64,000 bases of DNA from Sycobia sp. Sy_11 (lineage: Eukaryota > Arthropoda > Insecta > Hymenoptera > Epichrysomallidae): assembly GCA_018907035.1 (NCBI GenBank), contig JACCIC010000054.1:709001-773000 (forward strand). The letters are read 5' to 3'. Positions 1 through 12,590 of this stretch are shown here, piece after piece. A program made the translations under genes and the position numbers. Under the pieces are notes generated by a model. That model worked only from the letters and a program-made list of their open reading frames with translations. It did not search any database and had not been told where the DNA came from. How positions within the stretch are numbered: position 1 is the stretch's first letter; every line of letters starts with the position of its first letter.

Positions 1-1995
1 TATCACTCTTCGAGTCGAGTAAAAAGTAATTTGTTATTTATCACCACTGAAAATGCATTTTGATTGATAAAATCTATGTATTCAAAAATGATAAATAAAT
101 CTTAAATATTAATATTTTTACTGCAGGCAATAAGTACCTGAGTCTGTGATATAAATCATATATAAAATTTTACGCTTTTCAACTGTTAAATCATTCTGGA
201 ATAACACTTATCAGTCGAATGACTATGTTTACATATATTCGCAGTTTTTACGTACAGAATCCTGAAATAACACCGTAATCACATGCCAAAATATAAAGTT
301 AAAATAATCAGTAATAAATTTTTCTTCTTTATCATTTAAATCTACATACTGTAATATTTGGATAATCGAACATGTGATCAGATTTTAAGATAAATATTCA
401 AACATTATTCAAATAATTATGTAAAAAAGCTTGAATACACTCATGATATAAATTTTAATTACTTAATACTTACACATACACATATGTATACATTTAATTA
501 GTATTGGAAAAAATTCTCTCTTTTAAAAGAATTAAGATTAAAAAAAAGAATAAACAATTGAATTAAAAATAAAAATATAAAAATGTAAATCCTTTAAACT
601 AAAATGTTATCAAAAAGAATAAAAATAAAAAGCAAACTTAGCACTTATTTAATTCTTTCTCGAAGTTTCGAGTATCACATAAACCACCACAACCAACTTA
701 TTATTTATTTTAATTTCTCTGCGGAGTCTTCTACGCAATGAATTATTGTAGGTACACGAGGCAATTGCACATCAGCTTAATCTAGCTATTCCCAGATTCA
801 TGAGCCAAAATTTCTTTAAGTCTCGAGTTTAAATTTCAAAGGACTGACATCCTAGAACAATCTATATACCAACCCACCCAACAGATTAGAGCCAGGATGT
901 TTATTTGGTGTCCTATTGCGATTAACATTCGCGTGCAAAATGACAACTATTTGGCTTTCCTCGGAAGAACATCGTGAAAAGTTGAACAATGGCAGGAACG
1001 TGCAACATATTCGTAGCTCTTCAAATTCTTTTTACCTCTACTAAGTAAGCACGTAGAATTGTTTAAGTACTCCGCAAACGCATGGCATACTTGCCTGTCA
1101 TAATAGCAACAACCGATGTGATTCGGTTGTAATAATAGCAACAACCGATGACACGCATGTTTATGATGACCATAACCTAGGAATTGATAGTATTGAACAA
1201 TTATCTTCTAGTAGTGTAAATAAAAATTCACCAAGCCTATTCCCGGCACCGTAATCTTCAGCAGCTCTGCACGCTTTTCCGCCATGTAACTGTTGGTCAC
1301 TTTAACCACTAACGTGCCTTGATACTCCGTCTTTACTCCGTATAGTTTACTTTTAAGTGTTCTCTATCGAGACTAGAATTTTGAATTTACAAAATTCATC
1401 TCGATGTAATAAAGAAAACATTTAGAAAAGTTGAAGTATTCTACAAAGAGAACTTTCGCATAATGATCATTATAACAATGCAAGTCCTTTTAAAAAATAA
1501 AATAATTCTGTCTTTGATCTCGACTGGTGCATGTAATCCCGTCATCTTACCTGACAATTAATTTTTGAAGAAGAAAACGAACTTTTTGCAATTATTAGAA
1601 AGAATACTAAATTTCAAACGAAGGTTTTCTCTTGAAAAACTACCTCACCTTTCATTTACAATTATATTTAATCATTATAATTATTACACCAACACGACTT
1701 GTGTTCGACAAAATTCAAATAATGGAATCATATATGATTTCATCATGCTTGGTAATACAGAGAAAAATATTTAATTGAGACTATAATTAGTAAATGGTAC
1801 TGAAATAAAAAACATAGTAAACTCTTGAATTTAGAATTTATTTACTAAAATAAAGACGCCTTTAAGAATTACTACCGCATGTAGCCTTCAGAAAAGCATC
1901 TATTCTAAAGAGAATGCGATCATATAGATACATGTTATTCCAACTTAATAAGTATCACTTATATAAAAGTTCTTATATAATTGAATGCTACTATG
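1..1995. other. AT-rich left-edge intergenic region with two weak minus-strand open frames
   Basis: No gene could be identified. Two patches are less AT-rich than their surroundings and read open on the minus strand: 1208-1363 (51 sense codons, including VTNSYMAEKRAELLK and ITVPGIG) and 947-1144 (65 codons with several cysteines, including SYEYVARSCHCSTFH). They could be terminal exons of a gene on the minus strand, but I could not join them in a consistent splice phase and recognise no family. Confidence 0.3.
1101..1150. repeat. 18-bp direct repeat pair with a small hairpin
   Basis: The 18-mer beginning TAATAGCAACAACC occurs at 1101-1118 and again at 1133-1150. The first copy forms a short inverted repeat with the intervening sequence (CAACCGA against TCGGTTG). 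It may be a replication-slippage duplication or a footprint of an excised element. Confidence 0.6.
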
Positions 1996-2069
1996 CATGT
2001 TCTGTTGGCTTCCCAGCATACATCTTCATATATATATATAGATGTATGCTGGGAAGCCAACAGAACATG
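1996..2069. repeat. Perfect 29-bp inverted repeat (hairpin)
   Basis: Positions 1996-2024 are the exact reverse complement of 2041-2069, separated by a 16-base AT loop. The stem is non-simple sequence (core TTGGCTTCCCAGC), so chance is unlikely. It lies only 7 bp outside the left terminal repeat of the mariner at 2077, so it could be a solo foldback or miniature element, a duplication linked to the insertion, or a hairpin RNA precursor. I saw nothing that decides between these. Confidence 0.75.
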
Positions 2070-2076
2070 GGTGGAA

Positions 2077-3378
2077 CACAAGGGTGGATTGATAAGTTTC
2101 TGGCCTGACCAAGAAAAACAACGTTTTTAAGCATTTTTTTTTATTTCTCAACATAATCTCCTCCAAGGCTGATGCATTTCTCATAATGGTGTTCTAGTCT
2201 ATTAATGCCACCTTTATAGTCTGATTCGTCACGCTCTTCAAAATACCCATTTACAGCTTTGATTCTTAAATAGTTCTTCATCGTCCGTAAATCCCTTATC
2301 GCCAAGCCATTTTTTGAGGTTTGGAAACAGATAATAGTCTTTCGTGGCCAGGTCTGGAGAGTAGGGAGGGTGCGGCATCAATTCAAACTTCAGATCGTTG
2401 ATTTTAGCCATCGCAAAGATTGACGTGTGCGCTGGTGCGTTATAGTGTTGCAACAAATTTTTTTCTTCGCCAGATGAGGTCGTTTAATTTTCACTTCATG
2501 ACTCAAACGTTGCAATAAGTCTGCGTAGTATTGACCAGTGCTAATTTTACCCTTTTCAAGGTAATCAATGTATATAATACCTCTTGCATCCCAAAAAACA
2601 GTTGCCATAACCTTGTTCGCCGAAAAAATTGTTTTTGCCTTCTTGAAAGTTGGTTCCCCTGGTCCAACCCACTGTTTAGACTGTTGCTTGGTTTCAGGAG
2701 TGTAGTGGTGGACCCAAGTTTCTTCAACGGTTACGAATCGACGCAAAAATTCGCTTGGATTACGCTTATACAACACCAAATTGGTGGTAGAAATGTTCTT
2801 TCGAATCAATTTTTGGTCGACTGTTAGCAAACGCGGCACCCATCTTGCATAGAGCTTTTCCATATACAAATGTTGGTGTAAAATATTTTGTAAACGTTCA
2901 TATGACATCTTACAGGTCTCAGATATCTCACGCACTTTTAATCTGCGGTCTTTCAGCACTATTTGATGGATTTTTTCAATCATATCTGGAGTTGTTACCT
3001 CAATGGGGCGTCCTGAGCGAGGATTCATCAGAGGTGCTCATACGACCCTTTTTAAACTTGGAAACCCACTGCTTAACGGTTGAATATCATGGAGAGGATG
3101 TCCCCAGTGTTGAGTCCATCTCTTCTTTAATTTCCTTCGACGTTAACCCCTTCAAATAAAATATTTGATGACAGCACTATTTTCCAGCTTTTCCATTTTT
3201 ACGAAAAACACAGAGGTGTCTTGTTCAGCGCGCTCTCAAACCTAAACTAACATGGCGATCGGACTGAAACTATAGCTACAAGCTATCTGAGGATGGTACT
3301 ATAGAACGCCACCTCAAGACATGCCTAGTGGCGCCATCTCTTGGTCAGGCCGAAAACTTCAATTAGTCCACCCTCGTG
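2077..3378 (-). mobile_element. Tc1/mariner-family transposon with both terminal inverted repeats
   Basis: The ends are imperfect inverted repeats: 2077-2116 and the complement of 3341-3378 share CAC-A/G-AGGGTGG, then GTTT-C/T-GGCCTGACCAA. The size, about 1.3 kb, is normal for a mariner. The interior encodes a mariner transposase on the minus strand. No clear TA target duplication is visible on the left flank. The coding region is frame-disrupted, so this is a dead copy. Confidence 0.9.
2238..3200 (-). pseudogene. Broken mariner transposase
   Basis: The N-terminal helix-turn-helix region starts near 3195 and has a frame break after its first residues, an in-frame stop near 3100, and a second shift just before the long frame 2390-3028. 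That frame carries the SGRPIEV linker, then ETWVHHYTPETKQQSKQW and the YADLLQRLSHE / KRPHLAKKK region. A further shift near 2455 moves the C-terminus (NAPAHTS, PPYSPDLATKDYYLFP) into the frame 2238-2456. The residue normally in the first catalytic Asp position (DETW in the family) is Glu here, and the second Asp (QDNAPAH) reads His-Tyr. Both the frame breaks and the lost acids indicate a non-functional enzyme. Confidence 0.9.
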
Positions 3379-3394
3379 TGTATATATATAGGGT

Positions 3395-4330
3395 CTGCAA
3401 CATAAAGTTCATATTTTTGATAAATATTAGAATTTCATTTCAATAACAAAATTACAAAATATATATTACAAAATATTTTCCTTCACTGGCTATTTTTAAT
3501 ACCATTTGGTAAATTAAAGCGAAGTCCAGTAAGGGCATTTTCATCAACCGAAACAATGTGGTAGTCAAAAGAAGTAACGTGTACGCAGGATAGGCTTTTC
3601 TAACTACTGCTGTTGAAATATTTTTTGACACTAATAATTCTGCAACCGAACAATAAAAATCAATGCCTCATGTTTGAAGTACCATTCTGGCCATTATTCT
3701 AGCAATGTTGATATCAAACACGTCAAATTGTTGTTTTTTTTTTTGTTGTAAAAATATCCCATCGACTGTTTCACCCATTTTTAGTTGTATATGGTGGACT
3801 ATACCTTTCTGATGTTACCAAATTCAGAGTATTACCTTATTCGCAGAGATTTCTTGTTTCGGCTCTTACGATCTTTCGCAGAAATTGGCCCACGTGTTTT
3901 TGAACTTTGGATTATCGTCATAGAATCTCTCTGTATCTACAATAAAAATTCGATGCAAAATCAGCTGAATTTTGTTGCGTGGAAGAAAAAATTCGAAAGT
4001 AACAAGATGATTTTCGACTTTTCGTATGGAATCCAATTTTAATTCGTGTGGAATCCAATTTTCTAACTTCTGGATTAATGTGAATGATTTAATACACTTG
4101 CAAATTGCTTGTCTTATTGCTCCCAACCTTCCCCCTATATTACAGGATGTTTTTCGTGCGATTAGCACGGATCTTCATCGAAAAATACAGGCAATTCTTC
4201 ACCCTCAAACTTGTTTCGCTGGCTCGAACGCTCTTTGTCTTAGATATCAAAATCAATACTTGTGTAAACCACTTTTAATACATTTTAACATACTGTTTTC
4301 TTGAAACGTAATTCGATATATTCAACGCAA
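3395..4330 (-). pseudogene. Second, older mariner transposase relic
   Basis: Read on the minus strand, degraded pieces appear in the correct mariner order. KDKERSSQ...KFEGEEL and DEDPC lie near 4180-4240. QAICKCIKS, then LIQKLENWIPHELK, lie near 4020-4110. LLPRNKIQ...LHRI and YDDNPKFKNTW lie near 3870-3980. NALTGLRFNLPNGIK lies near 3500-3545. Stops and shifts separate the pieces. It abuts the younger mariner at 2077-3378, so one copy probably inserted beside or into the other. Terminal repeats were not identified, and the ends are approximate. Confidence 0.8.
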
Positions 4331-7300
4331 AAAAAAATTTATGGATATACGTATGTTCACTTTGACAGATCAAATTTAATAGATTTTATAGCACACTTTA
4401 ATATATGACAACCATTATTGTCCAAAAGCCGAGTTAAGATTTTCTATTTAATCTTCATTTTCGAACAAAGATCATTACGCATCTTTTTTAACTAATCGTA
4501 ATAGTTAATAAATATTTGTATTGGTCTTATAGTCTTTATTCAGTTTAGTTCTTGAAAATAAGCCGGATTAGTTCGAGACGCAGGACTTCGAAGGTAAATT
4601 TAAATTTAGGTGGTAGGAGCAGTCAGATAATCCTTTACTAACGTAGTATATATAGATTATTTTATTTTTAATTTTTAATTTAATTTTTAATTATATTTTT
4701 TTAATTCAATCAATTTCGACTAAATGTAATATATATAGCGCATTAAAAAGATCTCAAATACTATTTCTGCATTATCGCTAAAAGTATAATTGAATAATAA
4801 ATCCTGTATAATATTTAAAATATACTTATTTGTGGTCATATAAATGTTACCAATTTTCAGATCTACCAGATATTGAAATTGAATTTAATATTTTTCAAAA
4901 GGTTTTTAATAAAAATAAAAACGAGTCTTTTCATTAGGAGTAAAAAAGCCATTAATTTAGCATAACTGCTATATTTGGAAGTTCATTTTTATAGTAGGGA
5001 TTTTAAAAATAATGTCTTATTTGTCTTTAAGAAAATGATTATGCATTATTTGTAATATATCATATTTAATTATACGATTTATTACTCTTGAATTGAGAAA
5101 ATGTGAACAGGTATCACAATCTAACAAGTGATTACTTTTTGGATTTCATCATATTTTTGGAATCCATAATTGACTGAACATTATTATGTAATTCTGGTAA
5201 TATATATTTTTCTAATCCATGAACTTCTACAATATCATGCAAAGTTACAAGACTGCTATTCAGAGTACGATAAATAAAAAAACGAGATGAAAGGCGGAAT
5301 TGCTATTTTGGTACACAGCATTAAGATAATACGTCAACGGAGTTATCTACCACTTACAGAAATAGCGTAGTGAGCTTTTTCTAATACTATTACTGAATAA
5401 AGCAATATTATAAACGTCTAAGAATTTTGATGGAGAGAATCGTTATAGAGCCATCCTTATCGAAAGATGGTAGCTCCCAAATTCAGCTATCATGTAGATT
5501 TTTAATAAAAAGTCCTAGTTTTGTATATGAGTGAGTTTTTGCACAAACCATGTTTATTATTAAAAACAAAATTCTGTTAGATTGGTCGCATGTCTAAAAT
5601 CTTGAATATACATTCACGGTAAGCAACAGAAAAATCTACGTAAATCATGGGTTTTTTTATTTTAATTTAAAAAATAGGAAACACAATAATACTATTTTTG
5701 GACACGCGTAATTAAAACTGATTTTTTAGTTCGTGAACAAGTTTAGTACACACTACGATGGAGAAACTATGAAATATAAGTAACTGATTTGAACAAGATT
5801 TATCAAGGTAATTTAAATTATCTTCCAAATATATTGTGTAAAGTTCCAGGATCTAAATTTCTTCAATGTACGAGATCTAACTACTTTCTCACTTTCAATT
5901 ATCGTAATTCTCTTTCTCTAAATGGCTCATACTTATCGTAGAAGAAATTTTATATTTCATTACTTTTACTACATACACTTTTGCTACCAGAGTTGAAAAA
6001 GTATTAAAATATCAACTAAAAACCTTCTAATTAATCTATGTTTGCAAATTTTTAATTTTAATACTTTGTTCTTAAACGCTGATATATAATTTTTTTATAG
6101 AAACGTTGTTTATTGAGATGAAAAAATATTTGGAATAATTAATATTAGTAACCTTTTTGTATAAATGTTTCAACAACTCCTTTCTACTAATGATATTGAT
6201 TTCATTTACAACATACAATTAATTTAAATAAATTATCATATGAAAGATTTTTCAATAATAATAAAGTTTCATTAAAAAATATGGCTTTTTGGTAAAACAG
6301 AATTGTAATTTAATAATTCATCAATTCTACTAAGAAGAACGTTTTCATTAATGGCCTGCGTATAAACTTTCATCCAAAAAATGCGAGCTCTACTATAATC
6401 GTTCTTACTTTTACGTCTTTTCAATGTTAAGTTTCTATAGATCCAATAAGTTACGACGTAATAAACATTTACTGAAAAAACTGTGCGTTAAAAAAAATAT
6501 ACATTTTTCAGCAAACTTTTCTTATATTTGCGAAATAAATTATAGATTCCGAAAACCAAGTCACAAAATGTAGTCAATTATTGTTTTCAGATTTAAAAAA
6601 CAGGAAATAAGAAGAATATAAGATTAATAAAAGATTCGCTAAATACTTAGTTAGATATATTTAAATGAATTATAATTGAAATAGAATTTAATTAAAAACA
6701 TTTGTTCAATATTCACACAATTCATTAATAATAATGGGATCGACGCAACTATTTCGGCGATCAACTTATTTTCAAGATATGAAACAGAGTAAATGTATCT
6801 TACAAATGAAGCGATATAAATACAAATGTACCCGTGTATTTACTTAATAGTAAATCAACAGATACAAATGAGTGTACAAATCGGTGCATGGAGGGGATTA
6901 CAAAGGTAAACTTAAACTGATTAAAATTTGAAAGCTAATCATAATAGGGGAGATATAACGTCAATTAAACGGTTTACCAATGGATTCACCACTTGTCACC
7001 AGTCCCTCTTGGTCTTCTAAACAAGCTTTTTATGGCTGGTTTTGAATCAAATGAATATCAAAGTAACCCCCCTCGTATTTTATTTCTGTCTGGATACATT
7101 GGCGATATTCTTTGTCTATAGAATAGCGGAGACAGATAGATAAAGTGATTTTTTTTACACTCTTGAAGTCTTTTACATAAAAACGTTAGCTTATCAATTT
7201 TCTAAACCAAAGATCATTTTCAAATTGACAATTTTCAGCAAAATTAAATATAACTAATGATTTAAATTCTAATCAATCACATAACGTAAAATTAAATGCG

Positions 7301-8659
7301 TTTCATACATTCGTTCATAAATTATTTTATATAGCCTTAAAGAAATGTAATTTTAATTAATACAAAATTCAATACATTAACAATTTGAGAAAAAAGTAGT
7401 TTTGAAGAAAAAAAGAAAAAAAGACAATATAATTGATATTTTACTTGATGAAAACTGTTTTAAACTGTTAAAAAAACATTTCTAAGCTATTCCTCCAATA
7501 AACGTGATTTATTTTAATTTAGCATGAATCTACCTGTACTGATCGCTAAAATTTGTAATTATTTTAAGCACTTAAAAGTTCATACTAGCACTTTTAATAA
7601 AAATAATTTATAGAAAAAATGTTAGTAAATAATCAAAAAAAAAAAAAATAAACATGCTCCAAAAGAGCGATGTGTATCAAATTCCGTGTTTAGATTGAGA
7701 TGTTTACATTGATCAAGTGGATCTAACTATCATAAAATAAAATTCAACCTAGAATCAATGAAAATTTCAACATAATTATTTTTAATAAAATAAAATATTA
7801 GAATTTCTTAATATTGTATTGAAAGCCAAAATAATATTGATCAACTTAAGATCGATCCATGAAATACGTAAAAATTTTTAGGCGAAACAGGTATTGAAAA
7901 TTTCCTTACACAATTCTTATAACGCAAGGATGTGGGAGTTGAAAATATGGTTACGTAAGAAGTATCTTTTAAATAATAATCAATGTTTCAGTATAATTTT
8001 TATTACCGCATTTTTATTAACTTTTATGCTGTTCACTTATAAAGTATATATTAATTATAACTAAATATAAATAGCTCGTTAATATGATTAGAGCCAAGTA
8101 TGAATCATATTTTTATTGAGTAGCTTCGGTACTATCATCATACTTGATTAAATAATATGAATAGATAGGAGTATGTTAAAAGTTTCACGGCTTCATGAAA
8201 AATTAAAAATTAGTGATTTTGTACCCTTAGCTCAACGGTATATCTTAAAAACAATCGATAAATCAATATAATCCGTCCTACTGGATAGAATCATTTTTAT
8301 TTAACTTCTATTTCAATTATAATTTGTAACAAACATACTAGAATCAATAAACATTTCTCATTTAGCAGCTCGAGTGTGGATGGTGTTATATCCAAATTAT
8401 ATGTTAGATTTGGAAATGGACGCCAACTGCGTGCAATTAATAGATCGAAAATTGCAAATCATAATACATTTATGTTATAAAAAACGGTTCGATCGACTCT
8501 GCTAGATATCAGAGTACGTAAGTAACTTTATTTACATTTATATATGACTCGATCATTTTAGCAATATTGAGTATCGAGATAGATTTTATTGAGATCGATT
8601 AATTTTAAATATTTAATCAGTGCAATTGCTGGAGTAAAATCATATAATAAGAACGATGC
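4331..8659. other. AT-rich intergenic DNA, no gene recognised
   Basis: Homopolymer-rich, very AT-rich sequence. One minus-strand stop-to-stop frame of 56 codons (5132-5302) has a protein-like composition (LVTLHDIVEVHGLEKYIL) but no recognised homologue. Nothing else is supported. Confidence 0.5.
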
Positions 8660-8716
8660 GTCTTCGTTGTCTATCGTAAAAATATTATTTAATTTTATGA
8701 TAGACAGCGTCTGTGT
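8660..8716 (+). other. Imperfect hairpin resembling a microRNA precursor
   Basis: The arm at 8664-8684 pairs with 8690-8710 over about 17 consecutive positions (GTTGTCTATCGTAAAA against TTTTATGATAGACAGC, with G-U pairs). A 3-nt internal mismatch and a few more pairs follow towards the base, and the loop is AT-rich and short. The geometry fits a pre-miRNA, but conservation and expression cannot be judged here. Confidence 0.3.
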
Positions 8717-9084
8717 CGTAGGTGAGACGCGAGGTAACCGATGCCTCGCCTAGCGTCAGTGACGGTTATATTTCCCTGTGCTCATCGACGAGCCTCTTGA
8801 TCGCGACGGCCCAGAGATTGCCTTTCTCACACACACACACACACACACACATACGTACGTATATACGCGTATACGAGAACCGCGCTACACGTCGTCCTCG
8901 CGTCGTCGCTGCGGCGCGGGCGCGGACGGACTTCCGTCTAAAAAGAATGGCTTATACGGTATATATCGCGCGTTATATCGCATTTAATGTGTGCACATTT
9001 AAGAAATTGACCCTTTATACGTCAACATTTGACTTTCAGCTCTCGTTATTAATCTCCGATTTGTATAGCGACGTGGAACCCTAA
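8700..9084. promoter_or_regulatory. CpG-rich patch with a (CA)12 tract; possible promoter
   Basis: In an otherwise AT-rich region this patch is dense in CG dinucleotides (CGTCGTCGCTGCGG, GGCGCGGGCGCGG) and includes (CA)12 at 8828-8851. Open frames here on the + strand are explained by base composition. It may be a promoter or enhancer of an unseen transcript; no gene starts immediately downstream. Confidence 0.3.
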
Positions 9085-10565
9085 GCCTGCCTGACACGGT
9101 GGTATAATTCTAAGCGCATTAGATAAACATTGATTTATTTCGTTATTTTAAATTTAAATCAAGATTTTTTCTCAATCAACTCGACAGTAAGATATTATAA
9201 TAATTTCCTTTTACAATGCACCCAAGACCGAGTCAGCCATTTAATCTCCCGAGCCTGTTAAATTGTAAGAGACCGAATACATTTTAACTTGTGACCTTGT
9301 AATTAAATTTCGGCAAATATTGTATCTTACGTATCTCTTAGTCATTTTACGTTTAAAAATTTGCCAAAATTATCTTCTTTACATTTTGTTGGCATCTGAA
9401 ATTCGAAGTTATTTTGGATGCGCAATAATCCTCCAATATAAAATAATGTAAAGGAATGCCTTTACCGTCACTTAGAAAACCATACTGAAGTTTCTTTCAA
9501 CAAAGATAATATATTCACGTTTTTTGTATTATTTCTCGCGAATATCATTCAGTAAACTTTGATGTACAAAACAGAACAAATAAACTATTTTATCTCTATA
9601 GCTTCTAAAAATCTTGTAGACATTAATTTGTGATTTTACATATTTCTTTACTTTTATGAACTATATATTTTATGTATCTGAGGAACAATGGAAATATTTT
9701 ACATTTATTTCTATTTAACTGTAAAAATAGTATTTTAAAAATTTTAGTCTTGCGTTTCATTTTTGCAACGAATTAATAAAATTCAAATTATTATGAATAA
9801 TCTCACAGTATCCACAATGTATAACTGAATCGAACGATTTGTTTCTCAATCTTCAGCCTTTAAACAATTTAAGACTTATTAACATTATGTTTTTCTTTGA
9901 TTCTTTTTTAAGAAGTGAGTAGAATTTATTTTACAACTTTATTATTGGAAATCGATTCCAATGTTGTATATATAAGAGTCTGTATGAATTATTGTATTTT
10001 TTGTAATATGAGAAAAATATTCTGGCGCATTAAATAATCGTCATCTATACATTGATTATATCTTTATGTTTTATAAGTCGATTTTAAAATGATAAAACTT
10101 TTTACCTCGCCTTTTACCGCACTTTTTACTTTCAAAATGTTTGGTGTAGTATACTGAAAAAAAAATCTTCGTAATTAAAAGCAAAGATAGCCTGTGCTGT
10201 AGAACATTTAGTTATATCGATATTGTTTTAAATCGGTATAAATAATACGCATTTGGAAAAATATATCATTGTAATTATTATACAAGAAAATATCTAAATA
10301 ATTGCATTATCCGTAAACGATGCATGCTTCAAGATGCGTAGGTATACTGCACGTATGGAGTTTCAATGCCACGTTAAAATTTCTTTCCTTGTCATTTCCT
10401 TGTCACTCGTTGATTGATAGTATTAGTTGCCATGAATGAAATAAATTTATTGGAAATAAACTTATCTTGTGAGCTCACTTTTACAAATATGTAATAATTT
10501 ATTTATAAAATTTAGTAATCTTATACAATTGGGAATGTACTTTCAATTGCATATTATACTACACG

Positions 10566-10612
<47 letters not shown>

Positions 10613-11425
10613 CTAAAATATATTCGTACTATGAACTTGTATATAATATATAGGCGGAAATAATTGATTAGGAAAAAAAATAAAATGTCAGTCTAGATAT
10701 CTGATGTTTGCTACAAACTGCGTCATTTTCATTTCTTCTTCTACCGCTTAGTACAACTATCGTATACATTTTGTTGAGCTAGCTTTCTTTATGTCATTGT
10801 ACTTGCATTGACGCATTTCCAGCTAATATGTACTTATACTCGTCTTGTGCAGGGTATAAATAACGATTTTTATCGAATATTCGTGGGTACATTACTTAAA
10901 GGAAGATCTGCGATTGCATTGCTACTTGCTGTACTCGATAAACGGATTTATTATATAGTTTTGGCTTTCTTATTTTTGCACCTTCGTAGTTTTTTTGTTA
11001 ATTTAAACAATTTATTGTGAGCTATTTTATAGAAGAAAGTCAACGAGGTTCGGTTGTGAAAATGTAAAATATTTGATACGTAAAACGAATAACGTATAAG
11101 ATACGTAAACAATAACGTCAAAAACTTTTCCCCTCCTATTTATGCTTATTCAGAAAATTAATATTTAATCTCAAATACTTTTCTGCAAAATAGTTATGTA
11201 TTGAGAGATTATTATCTCATTTTATCACCTGACGCAGGAGTTTCTTTTAAAATAAAAATTTTTAAAATTGAGTAAAATCTTCTAAATGACAATAATTTTA
11301 CTTTTTGATCATTCAATTATATGATAAATGATATTTTTTCTGAATTCGGTCCTAATAATCTATTTTGTATTTTCCAGTATGCTTATAGCAATAATAGAGA
11401 CAATATTCATATATTACATTTACTA

Positions 11426-11482
<57 letters not shown>

Positions 11483-12590
11483 TATTAGTTTTACATTATT
11501 CACTTTCAGTTCATTACATTAACAATTTGTAATTTCTATAAATCTTTTACATACTCACGTCGAAAAACAATGATCGAATAAAATTTTAAGTTTCAATATT
11601 ATCTATAACTGAAATATTACGTGACTGGTATATAAATATAAACATTATTAATTGTTATTAATAATAACAAATAAAAATCAAAACCTTTTATTTTAACATC
11701 TAATTAATGTTGATATTTTTATTTTTATTTTAGAATCTTAATTCTGATTATCTTCAAATCAAACATAATTAGTTAATAAAAAGTTAAACGATAAGATTGA
11801 AACAGGTGAAAAAATATTAGCATATTTATTTAATACTTTACGCCGTGCGCACATAAACTTTTCATTGCTTAAATATAATCAATGTACATTGTTATAACGC
11901 GTGAATTAGATATTTGTTTAATTATTTAAATGTTTACAGTAAGAAATAAAATATATAGTATTTTTTGTATAGTATTAAGTGTTACTGTACGAAAAGTTAA
12001 AGAATAAAAATAAACATTTATTTCATACTTGAAAAGGAATATTAAAATCGAATTTGTTTACTAAAAAACATAAAGTATCTGTTCAATGAGAATGAATTCC
12101 TAACTGATTACGTAAACTCTCGGATAAATCTTTAAATCTAAATTCATAAGAATCTTCGAGGCTATTTTATGACTTATAAGTAGATTTATGGTAAGGAAGG
12201 AAGAGGGAAAACAGGTAACTATACTGTTTTAATCTTTCGTTGTTTCAAATTCGATTTCTGATTTTGATAAAAAGAATAGCTAAACAGAAAAACAAATATT
12301 AAAAAACTAATAAACACGTTGAGAAAAATTACAGACAATCTATTTAACTTATCCCTTTTTTACACGGGAATTTTACAAGTATGAATGTTAATGAAATTTT
12401 TGTAATATTGAGTAACCGAATAGCGCAAGCCATTTCTTAGAATACATTAAAATGATTTTGTTTTTAATCAGACGCACGCATCTAATATATCTACACCAAG
12501 TGACTTATGTTATTTCAGCAGTCATGAAAATTTGTAACATTTTATTAACCGGTGAAGAAAATTTTGAAAATGTCCAATATTTCCGTTTAA
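9085..12590. other. AT-rich intergenic DNA with two (TA)n tracts
   Basis: No coding potential recognised. It contains (TA)n at 10567-10609 and 11429-11476. Confidence 0.5.

Noticed and set aside
2531..3159. Two + strand open frames of about 100 codons
   Set aside because: They are antisense shadows of the mariner transposase, which is clearly read on the minus strand.
3785..4304. Two + strand open frames
   Set aside because: Antisense shadows of the second mariner relic.
8722..9084. A 120-codon + strand frame
   Set aside because: It runs through a (CA)n tract and a CpG-rich patch where stops are rare by composition; no domain is visible.
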